Assembly: GCF_011421595.1 (NCBI RefSeq)
Contig: NZ_WTLH01000057.1
Span: 1 to 32,373, forward strand
Direction of reading: 5' to 3'
DNA from: Streptomyces sp. YIM 98790
GTDB lineage: Bacteria; Actinomycetota; Actinomycetes; Streptomycetales; Streptomycetaceae
DNA: 32,373 nt
Both the position numbers and the translations under genes were made by a program. Below, piece by piece: positions 1 through 8,174 of this stretch. Positions within the stretch are counted from its first letter, which is position 1; every line of letters starts with the position of its first letter. The notes under the pieces were generated by a model. That model was not told the DNA's origin and ran no database searches. It worked only from the letters and a program-made list of their open reading frames with translations.

Positions 1-3000
1 GGGCCGTCCGGCGCGGACGCCGGGCCGGCGGTGGAGGCGGCGCCCGGGTGGCTGCGCAGCCGCCGCAGGTACGGCGCCGGGGCGGTCCGCGGCAGCAGCC
101 GGATCCGCACGTCCAGCGGGGTGACCGCCTCCGGCCGGGCCAGCACCGGGTTCAGCTCGGCCTCGGCCACCTGCGGCAGATCGCAGGCCATCCGGGACAG
201 CCGGTGCAGCAGCTGCTCCAGCCCGGGAAGGTCCGCGGCCCGGCTGCCGCCGTAGCCGAACAGCAGCGGGGTGCAGCGCGGCGCGGTGATCAGATCGTGC
301 ACGTCCCGGTCGGTCAGCGGGGCCAGCCGGGCGGCGTGGTCGGCCAGCAGCTCGGTGGCCGTGCCGCCCAGGCCGAACAGCACCAGCGGGCCGAAGACCT
401 GGTCCTGTACCACGCCGGCCACCAGCTCGGTGCCGCCGCGCGGGGCCATCGGCTGGACCACCGCACCGGTCATCGTGCCGTCGAAGCGGCCGGCCAGCTC
501 CCGGTAGGCGGCCCGGGCGGCCTCCGGGCCGGCCAGGTCGAGCCGCACCGCGCCCGCCTGGGATTTGTGCACCAGGCCGGGCCAGTGCGCCTTCATGGCC
601 ACCCGGCCGCCCAGCCGGCCGGCCGCCGCCGCGGCCTCGTCGGCGCCGGTCACCCAGCGCCAGGGCAGCTGCGGGATGCCGTAGGCGTCCAGCAGCGCCG
701 CGCACAGCCGCGGGTCGGCCCAGCCGCCCTCGGGGTGCCGGTGGAGGAATGCGGTCACCAGCGTCCGCGCCCCCGGCAGGTCGATGCCGTCCAGCTGTGG
801 CTCGGTGCCGGCCGCGCGGGCCCGCCAGCGGGCGTAGCGGGCGACATGGGCCAGGGCCGCCGCGGCCACCACCGGGTCGCCGTAGCAGGGCACCAGCCGG
901 CCGTCCGGTGCCCGGTCCAGCCGGACGGACGCCTCCTGGGCGGGCAGGACCGCGACGACCGGACGGTCCTGGCTCCCCGGAGGCGGGAGCAGAGCCGGGA
1001 CCGGATGGTTCCCGGCCGCCGCCGGGATCGCGGTCGGCACCAGGGAGACCAGCACCGCGTCCACCGACGGCGACCGGACCAGCAGCTCCAGGCAGGCCCG
1101 GAACTGGTCCGCGGTGACGGCCGAGGTGGCGTCCACCGGGTTGGCCGGGGCGGCGCCCTCGGGCAGCACCGCGGCGAGCCGCTCGATCAGCTCGGCGGGC
1201 AGCTCCGGCACGGTCAGCCCGGCCTCGGCACAGGCGTCGGCGGCCAGCACGGCCGCCCCGCCCGCGTTGCTGACCACGGCGATCCGGGGCCCGGCGGGCT
1301 GCGGGTGGCCGCGCAGGGTGTCCCGGTGCGGCTGGGCGTGCAGCAGGGCGGCGGTGGCGGTCAGCTCGGCGAGGGAGCGGGTGGCGATGATGCCGGCCTG
1401 GGTGAACAGGGCCTGGCGGGTCATGGTGGGGGTCGCGATGGCGGCGGTGTGCGAGGCCGCCGCCCGCCGGCCGGCCTCGGACCGGCCGGCGTCCACGGTG
1501 AGCACCGGCATCCTGCGGGCCACCCGGCGGGCGGTGCGCGAGAAGGCGCGCGGGTTGCCGAAGGACTCCAGGTGCAGCAGCGCCATGCCGGTCCGGCCGT
1601 CGCACTCCCACCACTGGAGCAGGTCGTTGCCGCTGACGTCGTACTTGTCGCCGAGCGAGACGAAGTCGGAGACCCCGATGCCGAGCCGGGACAGCGCATC
1701 CAGCAGGGTGATGCCGACACCGCCGGACTGCACCGCCACCCCGGCCGTGCCGGGGCTCGGCGCCCCGGCGGCGAAGGTGGCGTCCAGCACCCCCGCCCCG
1801 GGCGGGGCTCCGCTCCCGGGCGGCTGCTCCGCCGCCACGGGGAACAGCGGCCGGCGGACCCGGCCGGGCACCGCCGGGCCGGGGGAGCCGGCCGGAGCGG
1901 CGTCCGCCGCACGCACCGCGGCGCCGGGAGCGGGAGAGCCGGGAGGACCGGGAGAGCCGGGAGGACCGGGGGCGTGGTCCGTGCTGGCCACGCCCAGGCA
2001 GTTGGGGCCCACCAGGCGCATGCCGTGCGAGCGGCAGGACTCCAGCAGCGCGGCGCCCTCACTCGCGGCCAGGCCGGAACTGATCACCACCACCGCACGC
2101 ACGCCCCTGCGCCCGCACTCCTCGGCGACGGTGGCCACCGCCCGGGCGGGCACCGCGATCACCGCCAGGTCCGGGGCCTCGGGAAGCTCGCCGACCGCCG
2201 CGTGCACCGGCACGTCCCCGACGGTGGCGCCGCCGGCGCTCACCGCGTACAGCGGGCCGGTGAAGCCGTGCTCGCGCAGGTTCCGCAGGATCGCCCGGCC
2301 CACCGACTCCGGGCCGCGGCCGATGCCGATCACCGCCACCGAGCGGGGCCGCAGCAGCGGCTCCAGGCTCGCCACGTCCGCGCAGCGTCCGCGGGCGTCC
2401 ACCGCGCTGCGGTAGCGCTCGTCCTCCTCCAGGTCGATCACGCACCGCACCTCGGGCCCGTCGTAGCGGCGCCGGACCCGCAGCCCCATCCCGGTCACCA
2501 GCTCCAGCAGCGGGTTGTTCTGCGCGAAGGCGTCGGCGGTGAACGCCCGGATGCCCTCGCCGAGCGCCGCGTGGGCCAGGTGCTCCAGCAGCAGCGTGCC
2601 CACGCCCCGGTGGTGCCAGCCCTCCGCCACCGCCACCCCGATGTCCGCGGTGTCCCCGGCGGCAGGGCCGTCGCCCGGCAGGCCCGGGCCCTCCGGCAGG
2701 CCCGCGCCTGCCGGCTCCGGCGCGTTGCGGTGGTACTCGGCGACGCCCAGCACCTCGCCCTCCCGGACCGCCAGCAGCGCCCGGCTCCCCGGCCGCGGCG
2801 GCCGGCAGACCTTGTCCGCGGAGCGTTCCGCCACCCGGAAGCCGGCGCCCAGGAAGCGCAGCCGCAGATGCTCCGGGGACATCGCCCGGTACATCCGCAG
2901 CACGTCCTCCCGGTCGTCCGGCCCGGCGGGCCGGATCTCCACGGTGGTGCCGTCCGCCAGCAGGGCGTAGGCGCCGCCCGGCCGGTGTCCGGGCCGCAGT

Positions 3001-3023
3001 TCTGGTGCCGGCGTCGTCGTCAT
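1..3023 (-). CDS. GNAT / NDP-forming acyl-CoA synthetase fusion (PatA-like protein lysine acetyltransferase), 3' end outside window
   Basis: The start is ATG at 3023 with a GGGAGCC ribosome site. About 1007 codons are visible and no stop is reached. Residues about 20-200 form a GNAT acetyltransferase domain, with an acetyl-CoA-binding loop near GWHHRGVGTLLLEHL. A CoA-binding Rossmann domain follows (RSVAVIGIGRGPESVG), then a succinyl-CoA-ligase-like domain (VQSGGVGITLLDALSRLG) that keeps the His of the SHT motif near 1450, and a C-terminal ATP-grasp domain (VAMKAHWPGLVHKSQAG). GNAT first and synthetase second is the order described for Streptomyces lividans PatA, which acetylates and controls acyl-CoA synthetases; the Salmonella Pat order is the reverse. 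A Gly/Pro/Ala-rich insert (about 1790-1990) separates the CoA-binding and ligase parts. It is divergent from the DevS-like kinase. The family is secure; the substrate is inferred. Enzymatic activity of the synthetase half is uncertain, since in Pat proteins it is often regulatory. Confidence 0.88.
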   Translation of the reverse strand, partial: MTTTPAPELRPGHRPGGAYALLADGTTVEIRPAGPDDREDVLRMYRAMSPEHLRLRFLGAGFRVAERSADKVCRPPRPGSRALLAVREGEVLGVAEYHRNAPEPAGAGLPEGPGLPGDGPAAGDTADIGVAVAEGWHHRGVGTLLLEHLAHAALGEGIRAFTADAFAQNNPLLELVTGMGLRVRRRYDGPEVRCVIDLEEDERYRSAVDARGRCADVASLEPLLRPRSVAVIGIGRGPESVGRAILRNLREHGFTGPLYAVSAGGATVGDVPVHAAVGELPEAPDLAVIAVPARAVATVAEECGRRGVRAVVVISSGLAASEGAALLESCRSHGMRLVGPNCLGVASTDHAPGPPGSPGPPGSPAPGAAVRAADAAPAGSPGPAVPGRVRRPLFPVAAEQPPGSGAPPGAGVLDATFAAGAPSPGTAGVAVQSGGVGITLLDALSRLGIGVSDFVSLGDKYDVSGNDLLQWWECDGRTGMALLHLESFGNPRAFSRTARRVARRMPVLTVDAGRSEAGRRAAASHTAAIATPTMTRQALFTQAGIIATRSLAELTATAALLHAQPHRDTLRGHPQPAGPRIAVVSNAGGAAVLAADACAEAGLTVPELPAELIERLAAVLPEGAAPANPVDATSAVTADQFRACLELLVRSPSVDAVLVSLVPTAIPAAAGNHPVPALLPPPGSQDRPVVAVLPAQEASVRLDRAPDGRLVPCYGDPVVAAAALAHVARYARWRARAAGTEPQLDGIDLPGARTLVTAFLHRHPEGGWADPRLCAALLDAYGIPQLPWRWVTGADEAAAAAGRLGGRVAMKAHWPGLVHKSQAGAVRLDLAGPEAARAAYRELAGRFDGTMTGAVVQPMAPRGGTELVAGVVQDQVFGPLVLFGLGGTATELLADHAARLAPLTDRDVHDLITAPRCTPLLFGYGGSRAADLPGLEQLLHRLSRMACDLPQVAEAELNPVLARPEAVTPLDVRIRLLPRTAPAPYLRRLRSHPGAASTAGPASAPDG

Positions 3024-3088
3024 CGAAGGCTCCCTGCACGGTCTGCACGGTGGGTGCGGCGGTCGGTGCGCTCGGCGCGGCCGGTGGA

Positions 3089-3104
3089 GGCGTCCCGGGA
3101 CGCC
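3089..3104. repeat. Perfect 16-bp palindrome in divergent intergenic region
   Basis: GGCGTCCCGGGACGCC reads the same on both strands. It lies 65 bp upstream of the acetyltransferase start, where an operator for that gene could sit. It contains GTCCC and GGGAC half-sites, but in the opposite order to a DosR box. No regulator can be assigned. Confidence 0.5.
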
Positions 3105-3120
3105 CGCCGGTGACGGGCCC

Positions 3121-3144
3121 CCGGGGCCGGCTTCCCGGCCCCGG
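3121..3144. repeat. 10-bp stem-loop in acetyltransferase/kinase intergenic region
   Basis: A perfect 10-bp inverted repeat (3121-3130 and 3135-3144) has a 4-nt loop (CTTC). It lies between divergent genes, so it is not an obvious terminator; it may be an operator or a 5' untranslated structure. The rest of 3024-3391 holds the divergent promoters, but I could not pick convincing -35/-10 pairs. Confidence 0.4.
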
Positions 3145-3224
3145 CGGACGGCCCGCCGGAACGGCCTGCGGATACGGTTCCGTGATGCTGCTTCAAGAGT
3201 CCGGCGCGGCAGGCGCATCCCGCA

Positions 3225-3240
3225 GGGGCCGGATGGTCCC
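3225..3240. promoter_or_regulatory. DosR/DevR-box-like palindrome upstream of the sensor kinase
   Basis: GGGGCCGGATGGTCCC is an imperfect palindrome (GGGnCC, 4 nt, GGnCCC). An overlapping perfect GTCCC-T-GGGAC palindrome follows at 3236-3246. The half-sites resemble the mycobacterial DosR box (GGGAC, 4 nt, GTCCC), although the spacing is one base longer. It lies about 150 bp upstream of the DevS-like kinase, which fits autoregulation. This is inference from pattern only. Confidence 0.35.
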
Positions 3241-3391
3241 TGGGACGAGGGCGGGGCGGCCCTCCTTCGCGGGGCTTCCCGGGGCGTGCGCGCGCCCCGG
3301 GCAGGGCCGTTCCGCCCCCCACCGCCCTCCGGCGCCGCCGCGTCCATTGGCTACGCTGCTGAGGCCAGGGGAGCAGCACATTGGAGGAGCC

Positions 3392-5152
3392 ATGGCCGAG
3401 GCCGCCGAGCAGCAGGACGGACAGGAGCGCAGCATCCAGCGGCCGCCGGCGCTGCCGCAGCTGAGGCTGGACCAGCTGCTGGACGAACTCCAGCTCCGTC
3501 TGGACGCCGCCCGCCACACCCAGAACCGCATGCACAGCCTGCTGGAGGCGGTGCTCAGCGTCGGGCGGGAACTGGAGCTGGACCAGGTGCTGCGCCGCAT
3601 CGTGGAGGCAGCCACCACGCTGACCGATGCCCGCTACGGCGCGCTCGGCGTGATCGGGGACAACAACCGGATCGCCAAGTTCCTCACCGTCGGCATCTCC
3701 GACGAGCTGGCCCGCAAGATCGGCCCGTACCCCTCCGGCCACGGCATTCTCGGCGAGCTGATCCGCCACCCGCACCCGCTGCGCCTGGCCGATCTGAGCG
3801 CGCACCCGGCCAGCTACGGCTTCCCGGCGCACCACCCGCCGATGCACAGCTTCCTCGGCGTGCCGATCCGGGTGCGCGACGAGGTCTTCGGCAATCTCTA
3901 CCTCACCGAGAAGCGCGGCGGCGCCGAGTTCGACGCGGACGACGAGGCGGTGCTCACCACCCTGTCGGTGGCGGCCGGTGTGGCCATCGACAACGCCCGC
4001 CTGTACCGGGAGAGCCGCCGCCGCGAGCAGTGGCTGGGGGCCATCGGCGAGATCGTGCGGACCCTGCTCTCCGGCGCGTCGACCACCGATGTGCTCGGCC
4101 TGATCGCCCGCAAGGCCCTGGAGGTCGCCGAGGCCGATTCGGCGTGTGTGCTGCTGCCCACCGCGGACGGCTCCGCGCTGCGGGTGGAGATCGCCGAGGG
4201 CACCGACGCCCGGATGCTGGCCGGGCTGCGGGTCCCGATGGAGGACTCCCTGTCCGGCGCCGCCGCCCGCACCGGCGAGCCCGCCGTCACCCTGGACATC
4301 CGCTCCGATCCCGGCGGCTTCGGCTTCCACGGGCTGGAGGAGCCGCAGGGCCCGGTGGTGGCCGTGCCGATGCTCTCCCCGCACGAGGCCGCGCGCGGTG
4401 CGCTGCGGCTGGCCCGCAGGGCCGGCCGGACGGGCTTCGACGACATCGAGGTGGGCCTGCTCTCCGGCTTCGCCGCACAGGCCGCGCTGGCCCTGGAGGT
4501 GGCCCGGCACCGCACCGAGTCGGAGCAGGTCAAGCTGTTGCAGGACCGCGACCGGATCGCCCGCGACCTGCACGACCTGGCCATCCAGCGGCTGTTCGCC
4601 ACCGGTATGACGCTGCAGAGCGCGGGCCGGCTGATCGACCGCCCGGAGGCGGCCGACCGGGTCAACCGGGCGGTGGACGACCTGGACGAGACCATCAAGA
4701 TCATCCGCTCGACGATCTTCGCGCTGCGCACCTCCGGGGACAGCGCGGACGAGCGCAGCCTGCGCCGCCGGCTGACCAGGGTGGTGAACTCGGCCTCCGA
4801 GGTGCTGGGCTTCATGCCCGCGCTGCGCATGGAGGGGCCGGTGGACACCGATGTCACGGAGGAGATCGCCGACCATGTGGAGGCGGTGACCGCCGAGGCG
4901 CTGAGCAATGTGGCCCGGCACGCGCACGCCCGGCGCGCCGATGTGGCGCTCACCGTGGCCACCGAGGTGGTGCTGACCGTGACCGACGACGGGCTCGGGG
5001 TGGGCAGTCCGGCCCGCACCGGCGGCCTGTCCAACATGCGCTCGCGCGCCGAGCAGCTCGGCGGCGGCTTCGAGGTCGGCCCGGCCGGCGAGGAGAACGG
5101 CGAGCCCGTGGGCACCCGGCTCGTCTGGCGGGTCCCGCTCCCCGCGCAGTAG
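3392..5152 (+). CDS. DevS/DosS-like GAF-domain sensor histidine kinase (predicted heme redox/oxygen sensor)
   Basis: ATG at 3392 follows a GGAGGAG ribosome site, giving 586 residues. Two GAF domains (about 60-205 and 225-372) precede a HisKA_3 dimerisation domain with phospho-acceptor His394 (RDLHDLAIQRLF). An HATPase domain follows, with an N-box (EALSNVARHAHA) and G-boxes (DDGLGVG, GGLSNMRSRA). Length and order match Mycobacterium DevS/DosS. In GAF-A, the His of HHPPM (His148) and the Tyr of NLYLTEK (Tyr170) are 22 residues apart, the spacing of the proximal heme ligand His149 and distal Tyr171 of DosS. A heme-based O2/NO/CO or redox sensor is therefore likely. There are no transmembrane segments, so it should be cytosolic. 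No cognate NarL-type response regulator is in the window, so its partner must be encoded elsewhere, as is common for orphan DevS homologues in Streptomyces. Confidence 0.93.
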   Translation: MAEAAEQQDGQERSIQRPPALPQLRLDQLLDELQLRLDAARHTQNRMHSLLEAVLSVGRELELDQVLRRIVEAATTLTDARYGALGVIGDNNRIAKFLTVGISDELARKIGPYPSGHGILGELIRHPHPLRLADLSAHPASYGFPAHHPPMHSFLGVPIRVRDEVFGNLYLTEKRGGAEFDADDEAVLTTLSVAAGVAIDNARLYRESRRREQWLGAIGEIVRTLLSGASTTDVLGLIARKALEVAEADSACVLLPTADGSALRVEIAEGTDARMLAGLRVPMEDSLSGAAARTGEPAVTLDIRSDPGGFGFHGLEEPQGPVVAVPMLSPHEAARGALRLARRAGRTGFDDIEVGLLSGFAAQAALALEVARHRTESEQVKLLQDRDRIARDLHDLAIQRLFATGMTLQSAGRLIDRPEAADRVNRAVDDLDETIKIIRSTIFALRTSGDSADERSLRRRLTRVVNSASEVLGFMPALRMEGPVDTDVTEEIADHVEAVTAEALSNVARHAHARRADVALTVATEVVLTVTDDGLGVGSPARTGGLSNMRSRAEQLGGGFEVGPAGEENGEPVGTRLVWRVPLPAQ

Positions 5153-5242
5153 CCCCGGGACCCGGACCCGCATGTCCCCGGGCGCCCGGTGCGCGCCGTC
5201 CCGGGCGCGCCGCCGTCCCGGGCGCGCGGCCCGGGTCGGGAC

Positions 5243-5911
5243 TCAGCGTTCGGGACCGCTGGGGCCGGTCTGCCAGTGGGAGCCGACGCTGGCCCACTCG
5301 AACTCCCACTCCAGCTCCCGCCGCCGGTTGAGCGCGGACAGCGCCGCGCGCCGCACCAGCAGCACCACCACCACCCAGGAGCCGGCCACGAACGACGCGG
5401 CGATGAGCGACTGCACCATGGCCTCGGCGGGCGTGGGCGGCTCCTTGACCAGCCGGCCGCTGTCGTCCGTCCACAGGGTGATCTCGGTGCCGGGCACCGC
5501 GTCCGCGGGCACCAGCGTCTCCTGGCTGCGCTGTCCGCCGCCGGGGGCGGTCCACTCGACCACCGCGGTGCCGTCCGGCGCGAGCACCTCCTCGGCGGCC
5601 CCGCGGCCGCCCTCCGTGCCGCTGCCGCCCTCGTCCCGGGGCTGCCGAGGATCCGGCAGCACCACCGCCGTCACCTCGTGCCGCTGGTACCGCAGGTCGC
5701 TGAGATCCTGGTGGACGGCCAGGTAGGTGACCACGCCCGCCGTGGCCACACCCAGCGCCAGCGAGACCGTCAGGACCAGCCGCAGCCAGGCCTCCAGCAG
5801 ATCGCTGCGGCGCCGCAGCGGATTCCGCCGCCAGCGCCAGAACGTGCGTCTGCGCAGCCGGGGTGTCCCGTCCTCCGCGTGACCGGCGCTGCCGGCATTC
5901 CTGGCACTCAT
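5243..5911 (-). CDS. Rv1733c-family two-helix membrane protein
   Basis: ATG at 5911 has a strong AGGGAGAGAGG ribosome site; upstream in-frame starts lack one. The protein has 222 residues. A basic N-terminus (RRRTFWRWRRNPLRRRSD) leads to helix 1 (about 42-68). An extracytoplasmic segment of about 100 residues follows, rich in Gly and Glu and carrying a WTAPGGGQRSQETLV stretch. Helix 2 (about 168-190) and a short basic and acidic tail complete it. This is the architecture of actinobacterial Rv1733c-like proteins; Rv1733c is a DosR-regulon member of M. tuberculosis, and its molecular function is unknown. It is convergent with the DevS-like kinase gene and has a DosR-box-like site 83 bp upstream of its start. 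Confidence 0.75.
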   Translation of the reverse strand: MSARNAGSAGHAEDGTPRLRRRTFWRWRRNPLRRRSDLLEAWLRLVLTVSLALGVATAGVVTYLAVHQDLSDLRYQRHEVTAVVLPDPRQPRDEGGSGTEGGRGAAEEVLAPDGTAVVEWTAPGGGQRSQETLVPADAVPGTEITLWTDDSGRLVKEPPTPAEAMVQSLIAASFVAGSWVVVVLLVRRAALSALNRRRELEWEFEWASVGSHWQTGPSGPER

Positions 5912-5993
5912 GACCTCTCTCCCTGACGGTCCGGACATGTACTGCGACGCTGTGCTCGTCGTCAGCGTCCTGGTCCGGGTACCCAGGAGAGCA

Positions 5994-6009
5994 GGGGCCA
6001 CAGGTCCCC
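5994..6009. promoter_or_regulatory. DosR/DevR-box-like palindrome upstream of the Rv1733c-like gene
   Basis: GGGGCCACAGGTCCCC matches the layout of the mycobacterial DosR box core (SGGGACTWWAGTCCCS) at most half-site positions with the right spacing. It lies 83 bp upstream of the Rv1733c-like ATG, a normal activator position. This is the best of the three DosR-like sites in the window. No regulator binding is shown. Confidence 0.42.
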
Positions 6010-6047
6010 ACCGCGGTCCGACCGGCCCCGTGCCTCCGCGGCGCCGG

Positions 6048-6665
6048 TCAGCCGTGGGCGGCGGGGAGACGGAAGCGGCGGGGCAGGGGCGGGAAGCGCC
6101 GGGGCTGGCGGGCGAGGGGCCCGGGCCCCGGCTCGTGACCGATCTCGGCCCGCCCGGTGTCGCCGGTCAGCACCTCGTAGAGGCGCTGCACGTCGTCCGG
6201 CAGATCGCGCCGCCAGGCCATCGCCACCACGGGCCAGAACAGCAGCAGGCCCCCCGACAGCCAGGAGGTCACCTGCACCGCCACCCGGCAGCCGGACCGG
6301 TGCGGCCGCAGATGGAAGTCGTAGCGCGGCACCTGGGTGCCGAGCGGGGTCCACATCCGCTGGCCCAGGAAGCCCACCCGGTCGAACGGCTCGCACACGC
6401 AGCGTTCCAGCCGGTGGTGGCGGTGGCGGCCGGGAAACCGGTACAGCCAGGTGTCCGCGGGATCCGGGGCCGCGGCGACGGCGCCGGCGAGGGCATCGGC
6501 GGCGCCGCTCCCGTGGTCCCGGTCCCCGGGCCGCGCGGCGGCCGGCGGCGGCAGCACCTCCAGGACACCGGAGTGCCATCGGGGCAGATTGCGCGCGTCG
6601 GCGAGGAAGGCGAACACCTCCTCGGCCGACAGCGGCATGGTCACATGGACCCGCACCTGAGGCAT
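6048..6665 (-). CDS. SRPBCC-fold (polyketide cyclase/dehydrase-like) protein
   Basis: ATG at 6665 is preceded by AGGGAGGTG, giving 205 residues. The N-terminus (VRVHVTMPLSAEEVFAFLADARNLPRWHSGV) is the typical first strand and helices of a START/SRPBCC helix-grip domain, and the W-x-x-G around residue 30 is characteristic. The middle has the expected strands, and a hydrophobic stretch (WLSGGLLLFWPVVAMAW) lies near residues 140-156. The tail is basic and Pro-rich. Substrate and reaction are unknown; members bind hydrophobic ligands or act as cyclases or lipid carriers. It is upstream of, and co-oriented with, the Rv1733c-like gene, 136 bp away. A DosR-like palindrome just before its ribosome site suggests both may belong to one stress regulon. 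Confidence 0.7.
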   Translation of the reverse strand: MPQVRVHVTMPLSAEEVFAFLADARNLPRWHSGVLEVLPPPAAARPGDRDHGSGAADALAGAVAAAPDPADTWLYRFPGRHRHHRLERCVCEPFDRVGFLGQRMWTPLGTQVPRYDFHLRPHRSGCRVAVQVTSWLSGGLLLFWPVVAMAWRRDLPDDVQRLYEVLTGDTGRAEIGHEPGPGPLARQPRRFPPLPRRFRLPAAHG

Positions 6666-6684
6666 GCGGCACCTCCCTAGGGCC

Positions 6685-6698
6685 CGGACCCGTGTCCG
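6685..6698. promoter_or_regulatory. Short DosR-like palindrome in front of the SRPBCC gene
   Basis: CGGAC-CCGT-GTCCG is a perfect 5-bp inverted repeat with the 4-nt spacing of a DosR box; eight of ten half-site bases agree. It is only 20 bp from the start codon, so it would act near the transcription start if real. It is weak on its own and noted because of the neighbouring sites. Confidence 0.28.
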
Positions 6699-6733
6699 CC
6701 GGGCCGGGCTGCCCGCTCCCCGAACCGGGTGTT

Positions 6734-6760
6734 TACCTCGTCGGGTGGTGTACCTCGTCG
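6734..6760. repeat. 10-bp direct repeat, 17-bp period
   Basis: TACCTCGTCG occurs at 6734-6743 and 6751-6760 in the SRPBCC upstream region, 69-95 bp before the start. It could be a tandem regulator site. Apart from this, the hairpin at 6809-6837 and the palindrome at 6685, I see nothing in 6666-7008. Confidence 0.35.
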
Positions 6761-6808
6761 TGGCCTCCACAGTGGGCTCCGGCGCGCACGGTGTCCTCCG
6801 CTGCTGCT

Positions 6809-6837
6809 CCGTTCGGGGGACCGCACGACCCGAACGG
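6809..6837 (-). terminator. 9-bp stem-loop downstream of the LacI gene
   Basis: CCGTTCGGG (6809-6817) and CCCGAACGG (6829-6837) form a perfect stem with an 11-nt loop. It lies 170 bp beyond the stop of the LacI gene and 144 bp upstream of the SRPBCC start. It could end lacI transcription or act as an operator. There is no T-tract. Confidence 0.4.
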
Positions 6838-7008
6838 CCGGGCGATGGGCGGCTGAACGTGCGAACCGGCTGCGAGGGGGGAGGGACGGGAGGAAGGACC
6901 GCGGCGGACGCGGGGGATCAGGAGGCGGGGCCGGCCCCGGCCGGGTCGGGCGACCCTGCAGACGCCCGGGACGCCCCGGCGGGCCCTCGGCCGGCCGGCC
7001 GCCGCGGC

Positions 7009-8025
7009 TCAGGCGGACTCGCGGACCACCAGAGAGGTCGGCAGCGTCACCCGGTGCCGGCCGCTGCTCCGCCCGGCGATCTCCTCCAGCAGCATGCGGG
7101 TGATGGTCCGTCCGATCTCCGCCACCGGCTGCCGCACGCTGGTCAGCGGCGGATCGGTGTGCCGGGCCACCACCGAGTCGCCGAATCCGGCCACCGCGAC
7201 GTCCTGGGGCACCCGGCGGCCGTGGCGGCGCAACTCGGCCAGGGCGGCCGCCGCCATCACATCCGAGGCCGCGAACACCGCGTCCAGGCCGGGGCGGCGC
7301 TCCAGCAGCGCCCGCATGGCCGCCCGGCCGCCGTCATGGCCGAAGTCGGCCGGCTCGGCCAGATCACGGTCCGGCGTCAGCCCGGCCTCGCGCAGCCCGT
7401 CCCGCCAGCCCGCCCTCCGGGCGGCGGCCACGTCCATGTCCAGCGGGCCGGTGATGGTGGCGACGGTGCGCCGTCCCCGCTCCAGCAGATGACGCACGGC
7501 CAGCCGGGCACCGCCGGCGTTGTCCGCGTGCGCGTGGTTCATCGGCTCGCCCGGCCAGCGGCGGCCGGCCAGCACCGCCGGCAGGTCCAGCCGCCGGAGC
7601 AGGCCCGGCAGCGGGTCGTCCCGGTGCACCGAGGTCAGCAGCACCCCGTCCACCCGGCGGGCGGTCAGGAACTCGGTGAGCCGGTCCCTCTCCCGCGGGC
7701 CGCGCACCAGGATCAGGAGCAACTGCACCCTGGTCCCGGCCAGGGCATCGCCCACCCCGCGGATCACATCGGAGAAGTACGGCTCCTCGCTCAGCCGGCT
7801 CTCCTGCTCCGGGATGACCAGGGCGATGGATTCGGTGCGGCGGGTGACGAGGCTGCGGGCCGCCGGATCGGGCACATAGCCCAGTTCGGCGATGGCCGCC
7901 TCCACCGCCGCTCTGGCCTGCCGGCTGACCAGCGGGGAGCCGTTCAGCACCCGGGAGACCGTGGTGCGGCCGACACCGGCCCGCGCGGCCACGGTCCTGA
8001 TGGTCGGCCGACCGCTGGAGACCAT
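7009..8025 (-). CDS. LacI-family transcriptional regulator
   Basis: ATG at 8025 has an AGGGAGGT ribosome site, giving 338 residues, a typical LacI length. The N-terminal helix-turn-helix (residues about 7-28, VAARAGVGRTTVSRVLNGS) and hinge (AELGYVPDPAARSLVTRRT) are canonical. The periplasmic-binding-like sugar domain follows (IALVIPEQESRLSEEPYFSDVI, ADNAGGARLAVRHLLERG, FAASDVMAAAALAELRRHG, VPQDVAVAGFGDS). It should repress carbohydrate genes and be released by a sugar. No transporter or glycosidase gene adjoins it, so its target cannot be read from context. LacI-type operators do occur elsewhere in the window (22251-22319 and 31486-31543), but nothing ties them to this protein. It is divergent from the lipoprotein-kinase cluster. 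Confidence 0.92.
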   Translation of the reverse strand: MVSSGRPTIRTVAARAGVGRTTVSRVLNGSPLVSRQARAAVEAAIAELGYVPDPAARSLVTRRTESIALVIPEQESRLSEEPYFSDVIRGVGDALAGTRVQLLLILVRGPRERDRLTEFLTARRVDGVLLTSVHRDDPLPGLLRRLDLPAVLAGRRWPGEPMNHAHADNAGGARLAVRHLLERGRRTVATITGPLDMDVAAARRAGWRDGLREAGLTPDRDLAEPADFGHDGGRAAMRALLERRPGLDAVFAASDVMAAAALAELRRHGRRVPQDVAVAGFGDSVVARHTDPPLTSVRQPVAEIGRTITRMLLEEIAGRSSGRHRVTLPTSLVVRESA

Positions 8026-8125
8026 CCGGAAACCTCCCTGAGATCCGGTTCCCCCGGCCGCCGGCCGGCTGTCCGGTTTCCCCGGGGCGTCCCTGCGGCC
8101 GGTGTCAACTTCCGCGCCACGAACG

Positions 8126-8131
8126 TACACT
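8126..8131 (+). promoter_or_regulatory. Possible -10 element for the lipoprotein-kinase cluster
   Basis: TACACT lies 44 bp before the lipoprotein ATG and fits the TAnnnT pattern. The bases 17-18 nt upstream (TGTCAA) are a poor -35, so activator dependence is possible. The shared region with divergent lacI is only 149 bp. Confidence 0.3.
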
Positions 8132-8174
8132 GGCCGCCCGGTCCGCAACCGTGGGACGCTCGTGTGGGGGGAGC

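Noticed and set aside
48..3113. Long plus-strand frame opposite the acetyltransferase gene
   Set aside because: No domain and no ribosome site; the minus strand encodes a complete GNAT-synthetase order.
3020..5173. Minus-strand frame opposite the sensor kinase
   Set aside because: Antisense shadow of a well-defined GAF-HisKA_3-HATPase protein.
7009..8025. Assigning the LacI regulator to the operators at 22251-22319 and 31486-31543
   Set aside because: No adjacency and no way to match its recognition helix to the sites by eye; CebR itself would normally be encoded beside a cellobiose transporter, which is not here.
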